64,000 bases of DNA, taken from an uncultured Ruminococcus sp. (GTDB taxonomy: Bacteria > Bacillota > Clostridia > Oscillospirales > Ruminococcaceae). Shown here piece after piece: positions 18,208-26,186 of this stretch (positions within the stretch are counted from its first letter, which is position 1; the number at the start of each line of letters is the position of its first letter). Under the pieces are notes generated by a model. It was not told the DNA's origin. It worked only from the letters and a program-made list of their open reading frames with translations, and did not search any database. The position numbers and the translations under genes are program-made. Where the stretch lies: the NCBI GenBank assembly GCA_947624295.1, contig CANQJV010000003.1:1-64000 (forward strand). Reading direction: 5' to 3'.

Positions 18208-18241
18208 AAATATCATTAGTTATAAAGAAGGGTGATTATTT

Positions 18242-19018
18242 ATGAAAAATTTACTTTTTATAGGTGACGTTGTAGGGAAATCGGGTTGTGACTTTTTCTG
18301 TTCTAAAATCAAGAGAATCAAAAATCTGTACAGCATTGATATTACTGTCGTGAATGCTGAAAATTCCGCACAAGGCAACGGTATAACGCCTATTTCAGCA
18401 AATGCCCTGCTTAATTCGGGTGCGGACGTTCTCACAACAGGGAATCACGCTTTCAGGCGGAAAGAGGCATATAATATGTTCGATGAGAAATCAGGCTGTA
18501 TCATAAGACCGGCGAATTATCCTGACGGTATGGCTACTGGGAAAGGCGTATGTATACTTGATATGGGTTCATATTCTGTAGCGATTGTCAATCTTATGGG
18601 TACGACGTTTATGGATTCGCTTGATAATCCTTTCACAAAGATAGACGAAATGCTTGAAAATATAGACACTCCCAATATTTTTGTTGATTTTCATGCGGAG
18701 GCGACTTCCGAAAAAAAAGCTATGGGGCATTATCTCACTGGCAAAGTAAGCGGAGTTTTAGGCACTCATACGCACGTGCAGACGGCTGACGAAATGATTC
18801 TCGGAGGGCATACGGCGTATATAACAGATGTGGGAATGACAGGTCCTGAAATTTCCTGTCTTGGAGTTGATATAGAGTCATCGCTTAACAGATTCCGTTT
18901 CCGTACGCCGACGAGGTTCACAGAATCCAAAAATGACTGCTTTTTATGCGGAGTTTTTGTGCAGTTCGATGAAAAAACTGGCAAATCGCACAAAATACAG
19001 CGTGTAATTGTGAGATAA
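18242..19018 (+). CDS. ymdB: YmdB-family (TIGR00282) metallophosphoesterase
   Basis: A 258-residue calcineurin-like phosphoesterase. Metal-binding motifs are in order: GDVVGKSG (N-terminus), NAEN, TTGNHAF, VDFHAEATSEK and GTHTHVQTAD. In Bacillus subtilis YmdB has cAMP phosphodiesterase activity and affects biofilm and sporulation gene expression. The next gene here is spoVS, the same order as ymdB-spoVS in B. subtilis, which supports orthology. The RBS GAAGGGTGAT precedes the ATG. Confidence 0.92.
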   Translation: MKNLLFIGDVVGKSGCDFFCSKIKRIKNLYSIDITVVNAENSAQGNGITPISANALLNSGADVLTTGNHAFRRKEAYNMFDEKSGCIIRPANYPDGMATGKGVCILDMGSYSVAIVNLMGTTFMDSLDNPFTKIDEMLENIDTPNIFVDFHAEATSEKKAMGHYLTGKVSGVLGTHTHVQTADEMILGGHTAYITDVGMTGPEISCLGVDIESSLNRFRFRTPTRFTESKNDCFLCGVFVQFDEKTGKSHKIQRVIVR

Positions 19019-19041
19019 TTCACAAAATTTGCTTTAGGTAC

Positions 19042-19070
19042 TTGAAATTTCAAATCATATAGTGTATAAT
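19042..19070 (+). promoter_or_regulatory. Promoter of spoVS
   Basis: TTGAAA (19042-19047), 17 nt, TATAAT (19065-19070). A sporulation sigma signal could overlap, but I cannot assign one. Confidence 0.65.
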
Positions 19071-19137
19071 ATTACTATAAATGAAGTCTTGAATTTTTAT
19101 ATGACTTTAGTAAATAATTTATATGGGAGGTCACACC

Positions 19138-19398
19138 ATGGAAATTCTCAAAGTATCATCAAACTCAAAACCTAATTCCGTCGCAGGTGCAATTGCAGGA
19201 GTTATCAGAGAACAAAAATCTGTTGAAGTTCAGGCTGTAGGTGCGGGTGCTGCGAATCAGGCTATAAAGGCAATAGCAATTGCAAGAGGTTATCTTGCTC
19301 CGATTGGTATAGACCTTATCTGCATACCTGCTTTTGCAAACATCGAGATTGACGGCGAAGAGAGAACCGCTATGAAGCTCATCTGCGAAGAGAGATAA
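19138..19398 (+). CDS. spoVS: Stage V sporulation protein S
   Basis: A small Alba-like protein of 86 residues, the same length as in Bacillus. The start is ATG 19138 (MEILKVSSNSKPN); the tracked ATG five codons earlier overlaps the GGGAGG ribosome-binding site. The core VAGAIAGVIREQKSVEVQAVGAGAANQAIKA is characteristic. It binds nucleic acid and influences sporulation and septation in Bacillus; it is also found in organisms not known to sporulate, so it does not prove spore formation here. It follows ymdB with its own promoter and terminator. Confidence 0.95.
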   Translation: MEILKVSSNSKPNSVAGAIAGVIREQKSVEVQAVGAGAANQAIKAIAIARGYLAPIGIDLICIPAFANIEIDGEERTAMKLICEER

Positions 19399-19411
19399 TT
19401 CACAAGTTCTG

Positions 19412-19439
19412 AAAGCGGACATCAATTTGTCCGCTTTTT
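19412..19439 (+). terminator. Terminator of spoVS
   Basis: AAGCGGACA / TGTCCGCTT stem, 6-nt loop, then TTTTTC. Confidence 0.9.
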
Positions 19440-19463
19440 CTTATCATTTAAGGAGTAACGATT

Positions 19464-20384
19464 ATGAACATTGAAGTCAACAGAATAAATTCAGGTATTG
19501 AACAAAATCCGCAGGAATATGTTAAATCAACTAATGAAATATATTTCTGGCATATAAGAGAAATCGCTGAAAATATCGCAAAAAATAAAGCTGAAAAACC
19601 CGTCATACTTCTTTCGGGACCTTCAGGTTCAGGGAAAACAACAACCGCACTTATAATTGCGAAGATGCTGAGTGAAATGGGCTGTCCTACTCATACGCTT
19701 TCTATGGACAATTATTTCAGGTCACTCACTGACAAAGAACGTGAACTTTCTGTTTTAGGGAAACTTGACCTTGAATCGCCTGACAGGGTTGACAAGGATT
19801 TGCTGAACAGGCAGATTGACGATATAAGCAGCTGCAAAGCCGTTGATATTCCGCACTATAACTTTGCGGAATCAAGGCGTGACGGCATAAAAATGAATTT
19901 CAAACGGAATGAGGGCGAACTTGTTATTTTCGAGGGCATACACGCTCTTAATCCCGATGTTATAACATTTAACGAAGATAAACTCTGCAAACTGTATGTC
20001 AGCGTAAGAACACGTATCGTATACAATGATATTATCCTGCACCCCTCTAAAGTCCGTCTTATGCGGAGAATGATACGGGACAGGAATTTCCGCAAGCGTT
20101 CACTGCGTGAAACAATGAATATGTTCCATAGCGTTGAGAACGGCGAAAACAAGTACATAATGCCTTACAAGCACCGTTCGGACTATGATATAGATACTTT
20201 TATGGCGTACGAAATGAACGTTTACAGGGATAATCTGCTTGATGAACTGAAAGCAATGAATGATGTGCCTGAACTTGCGGACGTTACTGAAGTACTTGAA
20301 AATCTTGATTCGCTTGACATGAAATATATTACGCCTGATTCGCTTATATGTGAATTTACAGGCGGAGGAATGTTCAAATATTAA
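19464..20384 (+). CDS. Uridine kinase / phosphoribulokinase-family nucleoside kinase
   Basis: A 306-residue P-loop kinase. Walker A GPSGSGKTTTA is near residue 50; the family pattern continues with SMDNYFRS, a base-binding region PHYNFAESRRDG and FEGIHALNP. The lid region is rich in arginine (RRMIRDRNFRKRSLRETM). Many Firmicutes homologues carry an N-terminal TGS-like domain that is missing here; the first 40 residues are short and unassigned. Probably phosphorylates a pyrimidine nucleoside, but the substrate cannot be fixed. ATG with AAGGAG; ends at a bidirectional terminator. Confidence 0.82.
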   Translation: MNIEVNRINSGIEQNPQEYVKSTNEIYFWHIREIAENIAKNKAEKPVILLSGPSGSGKTTTALIIAKMLSEMGCPTHTLSMDNYFRSLTDKERELSVLGKLDLESPDRVDKDLLNRQIDDISSCKAVDIPHYNFAESRRDGIKMNFKRNEGELVIFEGIHALNPDVITFNEDKLCKLYVSVRTRIVYNDIILHPSKVRLMRRMIRDRNFRKRSLRETMNMFHSVENGENKYIMPYKHRSDYDIDTFMAYEMNVYRDNLLDELKAMNDVPELADVTEVLENLDSLDMKYITPDSLICEFTGGGMFKY

Positions 20385-20401
20385 AATTATTCACTAAAAA
20401 T

Positions 20402-20428
20402 AAAAGGGACTGTAAATAGTCCCTTTTG
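20402..20428. terminator. Bidirectional terminator between convergent genes
   Basis: AAAGGGACT / AGTCCCTTTT hairpin with A and T runs on both sides, between the kinase (plus) and the ECF S component (minus). Confidence 0.85.
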
Positions 20429-20429
20429 T

Positions 20430-20963
20430 TTATTTATTGAACATTTTCTTGAATCCTATTCTGTCAAGCAGAAGTGAAACTGCCACAAAAAGCAATGAAC
20501 TTGCAAAAACCTGTATGCAGTAGTCAGGGAGTTGTGTAAACGCTGCTGTAATTGCTGTCCACGAAATACCGCCTGCCATTACAGTACCTTCATAGAGGGC
20601 ATAGCCTACTACGCACACAATAAGTGACGGGATAATTCCGAGGATATTTCTCCATGTGAGAATTTTTTCGCTTTTATTTGAGAAAAAAAGTGCAGTGACT
20701 GCTTTTATAACAACAGTTGCGGGAATCCACACGGGGAAACCTGATAAACCGTCCGCCAATGCTCCTCCGATTGCGCCGGCTGCCATTGCGTACGGTGTAG
20801 GGAGAATACAAGCGGCAAGGTAAATAAGTCCGTCACCTGCGTGAGTATACCCTGCGCCTGTAGGTACGTGCAGATACGCTGTAAAAACGTATATAAGTGC
20901 GGCGAAAAGTCCTGTTGTTGTAATCAGGCGCATTTTAGCCATTGAAACTGATTTTGTTCCCAT
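20430..20963 (-). CDS. ECF transporter substrate-binding (S) component
   Basis: A small integral membrane protein of 177 residues with about five to six hydrophobic segments. The start ATG 20963 has GGAG 11 nt upstream; the earlier tracked codons overlap the RBS. MRLITTTGLFAALIYVFTAYL followed by HAGDGLIYLAACIL and GAIGGALADGLSG is the signature pattern of S components in the vitamin-uptake superfamily, possibly the TIGR04002 group. The substrate cannot be named. It would work with a shared EcfA-EcfA'-EcfT module, such as the one at 45817-49111. No recognised riboswitch precedes it. Confidence 0.8.
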   Translation of the reverse strand: MGTKSVSMAKMRLITTTGLFAALIYVFTAYLHVPTGAGYTHAGDGLIYLAACILPTPYAMAAGAIGGALADGLSGFPVWIPATVVIKAVTALFFSNKSEKILTWRNILGIIPSLIVCVVGYALYEGTVMAGGISWTAITAAFTQLPDYCIQVFASSLLFVAVSLLLDRIGFKKMFNK

Positions 20964-21014
20964 TTTAATCATCACTCCGTGTTCAAATTCCTATCATAAT
21001 AATAGGTTATGTTT

Positions 21015-21043
21015 ATTATAACACATTATATCCAAAATTGCAA
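21015..21043 (-). promoter_or_regulatory. Promoter of the ECF S-component gene
   Basis: Minus strand TTGCAA (21038-21043), 17 nt, TATAAT (21015-21020). Confidence 0.65.
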
Positions 21044-21128
21044 TAGTATTTTTACACAATGATAATTAAATTTTTTGCATTATTTTGTAAATATTTTCAC
21101 ATAGAATAAATTACGCCTTAATTTTCTG

Positions 21129-21344
21129 CTATTTATTCACTTCTTTTACATTAGTACGCCCTAAAATATAGTCTGTTGAAACTTTATAGAAGTCCGCAAG
21201 TGTAATGAGGTGTTCCACGGGTATCGTCTGAAAACCACGTTCATAGCGTGAATAAACAGTTTGTTTTGTTTTCAGCAACTCCGCTATCTGCGTCTGATTC
21301 ATGTCCTTATCCTCACGTAAATCCCTTAATCTTTGAAAATACAC
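21129..21344 (-). CDS. Small XRE-family helix-turn-helix regulator
   Basis: A 71-residue DNA-binding protein consisting almost only of a Cro/C1-type HTH: MNQTQIAELLKTKQTVYSRYERG carries helices 2 and 3, followed by LADFYKVSTDYILGRT. The start is probably GTG 21344 (MYFQRLRDLRED), nine nt from GGAG; the tracked start overlaps the RBS. It is divergent from the candidate RNA at 21440-21590, and a perfect palindrome (AGTCAACATATTGACT, 21395-21410) lies between them, a plausible operator. Control of the RNA and of itself is inferred from layout. Confidence 0.82.
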   Translation of the reverse strand: MYFQRLRDLREDKDMNQTQIAELLKTKQTVYSRYERGFQTIPVEHLITLADFYKVSTDYILGRTNVKEVNK

Positions 21345-21394
21345 AAAAATCATCTCCAATATATGTATAATATGACGATTTTCAAAAAAAAATC

Positions 21395-21433
21395 AGTCAA
21401 CATATTGACTTTAGCATATTTTCATGGTATAAT
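21395..21433 (+). promoter_or_regulatory. Promoter with palindromic operator candidate
   Basis: TTGACT (21405-21410), 17 nt, TATAAT (21428-21433) reads rightward into an interval without a convincing gene. The -35 box is one arm of AGTCAA-CATA-TTGACT (21395-21410), a perfect inverted repeat whose other arm could serve as the -35 for the divergent XRE gene. Confidence 0.65.
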
Positions 21434-21439
21434 GTGTGT

Positions 21440-21590
21440 TATAGTACTAATAAGTACTATAAGTGTTGTTTGTCATAGAAATAAACAGAAATAATGTTAT
21501 TGAGAATTAAAGATATTTTGAGAAAACTCCTTAAACCCAAACAACACAAAAACCGTTATGCTGAGTGGAAACAGCATAACGGTTTTATTT
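21440..21590 (+). ncRNA. Candidate structured small RNA
   Basis: About 150 nt with its own promoter and a strong intrinsic terminator. Three paired elements are visible. A 5' hairpin ATAGTACT-AATA-AGTACTAT spans 21441-21460. A perfect 10-bp long-range stem pairs GTGTTGTTTG (21463-21472) with CAAACAACAC (21538-21547) and encloses about 65 nt. The terminator hairpin pairs AACCGTTATGCTG (21551-21563) with CAGCATAACGGTT (21572-21584). A 35-codon frame (21494-21601, MLLRIKDILRKLLKPKQ...) exists but has a poor RBS and reads through the terminator. I do not recognise an RNA family. Confidence 0.55.
21551..21590. terminator. Strong bidirectional terminator
   Basis: A 13-bp perfect stem with an 8-nt loop, with TTTTATTT on the plus strand and TTTTTGTG on the minus strand. 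It ends both the candidate RNA and the ABC exporter operon. Confidence 0.92.
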
Positions 21591-21602
21591 ATAGTATCTG
21601 AT

Positions 21603-23483
21603 TTACGACAATTCAAACATACCTGTATAAAGCTGATAATATTTGCCTTTTTGTGCAATAAGCGCATCGTGATTGCCACGCTCGATTATTTTTCCGTACT
21701 CCAGCACCATAATAGCGTTAGAGTTACGGACTGTTGAAAGCCTATGCGCTATGACAAATACTGTCCTGCCATTCATAAGCGAATCCATACCCTTTTCAAT
21801 AAGAGCCTCTGTACGTGTATCAATCGAACTTGTTGCCTCGTCAAGAATCAGTACAGGCGGATTTGCAACGGCTGCACGTGCTATTGCGAGAAGTTGCCTC
21901 TGTCCCTGCGAGAGATTTGCACCGTCCGCCGTAAGCATTGTATTATAGCCGTTTTCGAGGTGAGTTATGAAACTGTCAGCGTTTGCGAGTTTTGCAGCAG
22001 CATATACTTCCTCATCAGTTGCATCAAGTTTACCGTATCTGATATTGTCCATTACTGTACCTGTAAACAAATGCGTATCCTGCAAAACGATTGACTGAGA
22101 ACGCCTTAAATCGCTTTTCTTGATTTTGTTAATATTTATTCCGTCATATCTTATCTTTCCGTCAGGCACATCGTAAAATCTGTTAATCAAATTAGTTATA
22201 GTTGTCTTGCCTGCTCCTGTTGAGCCTACAAACGCTATTTTTTGACCTTCGTTCGCATACAGGCTTATTCCGTTGAGTACAGTTTTTTCGGGTTCATAGC
22301 CAAAATACACGTCATCAAATTCAACACGCCCACGGACTTCCGTGTAAGTTACAGTGCCGTCCGCCTTGTGAGGGTGTCGCCAAGCCCATATATCGCCGTT
22401 TTCGGACTCAACAAGTTCATTGCCTTTTCTTTCTGCCTTTACAAGCGTAACATAGCCGTTATCAGCTTCAGGTTCTTCGTCAATCACCCTGAATATACGT
22501 TCCGCACCTGCCAACGCTGTAAGAACGGAGTTAAGCTGTTGAGATACCTGCGTAATCGGCTGAGAGAATTGCCTTGTAAATTGCAGATACGAAACAAGTT
22601 TACCTATATTCATTCCGCCAAAACCATTAACTGCCATTATACCGCCTACAATTGCAGTAGCAGCATAGTGCAGATACGAAAGATTGTTCATAATAGGCAT
22701 AAGAATATTCGCAAATGTATTCGCACGTGTAGCCGCCTCACAAAGTTCCTCGTTCAGCTTATCAAATTCTTCTATTGCCTTATCCTCGTGACAGAATACT
22801 TTTACGACTTTCTGCCCGTCAATCATTTCCTCAATATATCCGTTTGCTTTGCCGAGTGCTTTCTGTTGTGCAATAAAGCCCTTGCTGCTCCTTTTGCCTA
22901 TGAATCCGATTACGTTGACGATAATAACAAGCATTACAATGACAATTATCGTAAGAATCCAGCTGTACCACAACATAAGCGCAAATACTCCGACAATTGT
23001 TATTGCTGAGCTGATAAACTGCGCAATACTGTTGCTGAGCATTTCACGGAGCGTATCTGTATCATTTGTGTAAAGTGACATCAATTCGCCGTGAGTATGT
23101 TTGTCAAAATATTTTATCGGCAAAGACTCCATTTTGTTAAATAAGTCGTTTCTTATACGCATAAGAGTTGTTGTTGAAATCTGCATCATCATACGCTGAA
23201 ACATAAACGTTGAAAATGCGCCTACAGCATAAACTACCGCCATTCCTATGAGAATCATTATAAATTTTGACTTATCCCACTCGCCTTGCAAGCCGTCAGC
23301 AATATTATTCACAAGAGGTGTAAGCAAGGCATTTCCCGCAACACCTGCTATTGAACTGAAAATTACACCTACGACAACAAGCGCAAAATGCACTTTGAAA
23401 CCGTACATATAGCTGAAAATACGCTTGATTATGCCCTTGACATCGGACGGCTTTTCCATTGGTCTGTTTTTTCTCGGAGGCAT
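21603..23483 (-). CDS. ABC exporter half-transporter (second subunit of a heterodimer)
   Basis: A fused membrane/ATPase half-transporter of 626 residues. About six membrane segments (25-330) precede the nucleotide-binding domain with Walker A GSTGAGKTT, signature LSQGQRQ, Walker B LILDEATSSID and the H-loop AHRLST. A 50-residue insert around residue 345-395, between membrane and ATPase domains (WAWRHPHKADGTVTYTEVRG), is common in this clostridial subgroup. Its ATG overlaps the stop of the partner gene (TAATG), indicating coupled translation. Probably exports a drug or lipid-like substrate under MarR control. Confidence 0.92.
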   Translation of the reverse strand: MPPRKNRPMEKPSDVKGIIKRIFSYMYGFKVHFALVVVGVIFSSIAGVAGNALLTPLVNNIADGLQGEWDKSKFIMILIGMAVVYAVGAFSTFMFQRMMMQISTTTLMRIRNDLFNKMESLPIKYFDKHTHGELMSLYTNDTDTLREMLSNSIAQFISSAITIVGVFALMLWYSWILTIIVIVMLVIIVNVIGFIGKRSSKGFIAQQKALGKANGYIEEMIDGQKVVKVFCHEDKAIEEFDKLNEELCEAATRANTFANILMPIMNNLSYLHYAATAIVGGIMAVNGFGGMNIGKLVSYLQFTRQFSQPITQVSQQLNSVLTALAGAERIFRVIDEEPEADNGYVTLVKAERKGNELVESENGDIWAWRHPHKADGTVTYTEVRGRVEFDDVYFGYEPEKTVLNGISLYANEGQKIAFVGSTGAGKTTITNLINRFYDVPDGKIRYDGININKIKKSDLRRSQSIVLQDTHLFTGTVMDNIRYGKLDATDEEVYAAAKLANADSFITHLENGYNTMLTADGANLSQGQRQLLAIARAAVANPPVLILDEATSSIDTRTEALIEKGMDSLMNGRTVFVIAHRLSTVRNSNAIMVLEYGKIIERGNHDALIAQKGKYYQLYTGMFELS

Positions 23484-25210
23484 TACTCGTCACTTCCTTT
23501 CTGTTGTGAATCATATACTTCACGGTAAATAGCACTTTTCTGTAATAATTCCTCATGTGTGCCTATATCTGTAATTTTTCCGCCGTCCATAACAATAATC
23601 CTGTCAGCGTCCTGAACAGATGAAATTCTCTGCGCAATTATGAAAACAGTTGTTTCGGACAGATTTTCACGGAATGCTTTTCTGATATTTGCATCTGTCG
23701 CTGTATCAACTGCGCTTGTCGAGTCATCAAGAATAAGTATCTTCGGCTTTTTCAGCAATGCCCTTGCGATACAAAGACGTTGTTTCTGACCGCCCGATAC
23801 ATTTACACCGCCCTGACCTAAATCCTGTTCATAGCCGTCCGGGAAACCTGTAACAAAATCGTGTGCGCAAGCCTGTTTGCAAGCCTCTATAATTTCCTCA
23901 TCAGTTGCATTTTCATTGCCCCATTTGAGATTTTCCCTAATAGTACCCGAAAAAAGTACATTTTTCTGCAATACCATTGCAACCTGATTTCTGAGAGTAT
24001 CAAGGTCATATTTTTTAACATTTACACCGCCGACAAGTACTTCGCCGTCTGTTGCATCGTAAAGACGAGGTATAAGCTGTACAAGAGATGTTTTCGATGA
24101 GCCTGTACCGCCGATAATACCTATAGTTTCGCCTGATTTTATATCGAGATTTATCTTTTCAAGCGACAGATTGCCCATATCATTGAAATAGCTGAAACTT
24201 ACATTCTTGAAACTTACTGAGCCGTCCTGTACTGATAGAACTGCATTTTCAGGGGAAACAATATCGGGTTCTTCCGTAAGTACCTCGTATATACGCTGTA
24301 TTGATGCCCTCGAAATGACAAACATCATAAACATAAACGAAACCATCATAAGCGACATAAGAATTTGCCCTGTATACGTCACAAAAGTAGTAAGGTCGCC
24401 TATAAGCATTGTACCGCCTGTTATCATATGACCGCCGAACCACAAAATCGCAACTATACTTGTATACATACACAATTGCATAAAAGGCATTGTTAAAATA
24501 ACAAGTTTTTCGGCATTGAATTGTGCTTTGCGGACATCTTCCGTATTTTTAGTGAACTTTTTCTTTTCGTAATCCTCACGCACAAAAGCCTTTACTGTTC
24601 TTATACCGACGAGATTTTCCTGAACACTTGCGTTCATATTATCGTACTTTGTAAGCATAGCCTGAAAACGAGGGTGTGCTTTAGTCATTATGATTGCAAT
24701 TGCAATTCCCAGAACAGGTATTGCGCACAAAAATACAAGCGATAATCTTGCATTCAGTTTGATTGACATAATAAACGCAACTATAAGCATCATAGGGGCA
24801 CGTATAGCCGTTCTTATGAACATCATAAATGCCATTTGTACATTTGTTACGTCTGTTGTAAGACGTGTAGTAAGTGATGCTGTTGAAAATTTATCAACAT
24901 TTGCGAAAGAAAATTCCTGTACTTTCCTGAACAGCGCACCTCTCAGATTTTTAGCGAATCCTACTGCGGCAACTGCACTCAATCTTCCGGCAATTGCACC
25001 AAAAAACAGAGATACAAGTGCCATTCCTACCATAAGAACGCCCATTAAAGCAACGTGTTTTATATTGCCTTTCTGTATGCCGTCATTGATGATAGATGCC
25101 ATAACATACGGGATAAGCACTTCCATAGCAACCTCGCCTATAATAGTTACAGGCGAAAGAATAGCTTCTTTTTTGTACTTGCCGACATAAGACAAAATTT
25201 TTTTCAGCAT
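23483..25210 (-). CDS. ABC exporter half-transporter (first subunit of a heterodimer)
   Basis: 575 residues from the ATG at 25210 (AGGAGA box; the tracked start eight codons earlier overlaps the marR reading frame). Six membrane segments (about 15-300) precede the ATPase domain. Walker A reads GGTGSSKTS: the usual Gly before Lys is Ser. The signature is VSGGQKQR, Walker B is LILDDSTSAVD with Asp in place of the catalytic Glu, and the H-loop position is Gln (AQRISS). The lost Glu and His mark a degenerate ATP site, as in BmrC/BmrD-like and TM287/288-like heterodimers, where only one site hydrolyses ATP. The partner subunit retains consensus residues. Confidence 0.92.
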   Translation of the reverse strand: MLKKILSYVGKYKKEAILSPVTIIGEVAMEVLIPYVMASIINDGIQKGNIKHVALMGVLMVGMALVSLFFGAIAGRLSAVAAVGFAKNLRGALFRKVQEFSFANVDKFSTASLTTRLTTDVTNVQMAFMMFIRTAIRAPMMLIVAFIMSIKLNARLSLVFLCAIPVLGIAIAIIMTKAHPRFQAMLTKYDNMNASVQENLVGIRTVKAFVREDYEKKKFTKNTEDVRKAQFNAEKLVILTMPFMQLCMYTSIVAILWFGGHMITGGTMLIGDLTTFVTYTGQILMSLMMVSFMFMMFVISRASIQRIYEVLTEEPDIVSPENAVLSVQDGSVSFKNVSFSYFNDMGNLSLEKINLDIKSGETIGIIGGTGSSKTSLVQLIPRLYDATDGEVLVGGVNVKKYDLDTLRNQVAMVLQKNVLFSGTIRENLKWGNENATDEEIIEACKQACAHDFVTGFPDGYEQDLGQGGVNVSGGQKQRLCIARALLKKPKILILDDSTSAVDTATDANIRKAFRENLSETTVFIIAQRISSVQDADRIIVMDGGKITDIGTHEELLQKSAIYREVYDSQQKGSDE

Positions 25211-25211
25211 A

Positions 25212-25727
25212 TCAATTCTCCTTTCTCTTATCAATATCTTCCAGTTTCTTTATAAGCAGACAACGGAGTTCCACGGGGTCTGAAAAATCGCCGTCAATGC
25301 CTTCAATTTCACGCATTTTCCCGACAATCCTCTCAAGAAACTCCATAAGCATAACTTTTTCATCTTCAGAAAAGTCGTTGAAAATCAACTCATCGTACTC
25401 TTTGAAAATATTGTTGACATTTTCAATCGCCATACGACCCTCATCAGTAAGCGATAATCTTTTACAGCGGAGATTTTCCTCGTCTACTGTTTTAGTAATA
25501 AGACCTGCTTTTTGCAGGCGTTTTGTAGAAGTCGCAACAGATGCAGGTGAAACACCCAGACATTCAGCGATAGTTGCCTGCGTGCAGTGTTCATTCTGTC
25601 CTATTGTTTTCATAATAGCAACCTGTCCGAAATGAATAGGCGATTTTTCGCTTATTCTCCTGATGAAAAGCCGTCTTAACAGATGAAAGTTGCTTAACAT
25701 ATCCACAATTTGTTTATTTTCAATCAT
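25212..25727 (-). CDS. MarR-family transcriptional regulator
   Basis: A 171-residue winged-helix regulator. The ATG at 25727 is chosen because GGAGG lies 8 nt upstream, while the tracked GTG and next ATG sit too close to it. The HTH core is TQATIAECLGVSPASVATSTKRL, followed by the wing (KTVDEENLRCKRLSLTDEG). First gene of a three-gene operon with the ABC exporter subunits, one base from the next start. MarR proteins next to exporters usually repress the operon until a ligand binds; the leader palindrome at 25935-25981 is a candidate operator. Confidence 0.9.
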   Translation of the reverse strand: MIENKQIVDMLSNFHLLRRLFIRRISEKSPIHFGQVAIMKTIGQNEHCTQATIAECLGVSPASVATSTKRLQKAGLITKTVDEENLRCKRLSLTDEGRMAIENVNNIFKEYDELIFNDFSEDEKVMLMEFLERIVGKMREIEGIDGDFSDPVELRCLLIKKLEDIDKRKEN

Positions 25728-25903
25728 ATTCATCACCTCCTGAAAATATATTTAAGGCAACATCGCACAAAGTCCGCTTGACAGCATTCCCGCTTGTATT
25801 TTTCGTTATTTTGCACTAAAATTTCTTGCTAAATGTCAGTTGAGATGTACTGTTTTTATACAATTTGACGAAAAATTTGTTTATGTATCTGCATTTTCAG
25901 TTC

Positions 25904-26016
25904 TATGCGGTATTGCCTTAACTCTAAAATTCAGCGCAAAACAATTAACCGCATAATAATTAAACGTTTAATCGTTTTGCGTATACTATTATATCACTAT
26001 ATTCTGCAATTGTCAA
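25904..26016 (-). promoter_or_regulatory. Promoter and structured leader of the marR-ABC operon
   Basis: Minus strand TTGACA (26011-26016), 17 nt, TATAAT (25988-25993). The leader is ~250 nt. Right at its start an imperfect 14-bp inverted repeat CGCAAAACAATTAA / TTAATCGTTTTGCG (25935-25981) has, within its central part, the perfect palindrome ATTAAACGTTTAAT (25959-25972). The hairpin loop also contains TATGCGGT (minus strand), complementary to ACCGCATA at 25904-25911, so a pseudoknot or alternative fold is possible. The rest (25741-25903) shows no ORF. Confidence 0.55.
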
Positions 26017-26103
26017 GTACAAAATGCACAATATATAGTGATATTTTTTGTATATTCTGCATAATCCATATTTCACAAATTGCACGAATTGTCTAAATTG
26101 CTA

Positions 26104-26132
26104 TTGACAGTTTTAGTGAAATATGTTATAAT
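26104..26132 (+). promoter_or_regulatory. Sigma-A promoter of the citrate synthase gene
   Basis: TTGACA (26104-26109), 17 nt, TATAAT (26127-26132); full consensus, 54 nt before the ATG. Confidence 0.8.
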
Positions 26133-26186
26133 AATATTATTATTTTATCAACAAAATTCACACAACAAGAAAGGACGGCGATAATC

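Noticed and set aside
20976-21128. Riboswitch upstream of the ECF S component
   Set aside because: The gap holds only a promoter and A/T-rich sequence; no conserved aptamer core seen.
21494-21601. 35-codon basic peptide MLLRIKDILRKLLKPKQ... as a toxin-like gene
   Set aside because: Poor RBS, and the frame runs through the terminator stem; the RNA interpretation is simpler.
22242-23009. 255-aa ORF opposite the ABC exporter gene
   Set aside because: Fully antisense to a well-supported gene, no RBS, Cys/Phe/Tyr-rich composition typical of a shadow frame.
25741-25830. Dispersed repeat remnant in the marR leader
   Set aside because: It felt familiar as a recurring intergenic sequence but no second copy or terminal repeats occur in this window.
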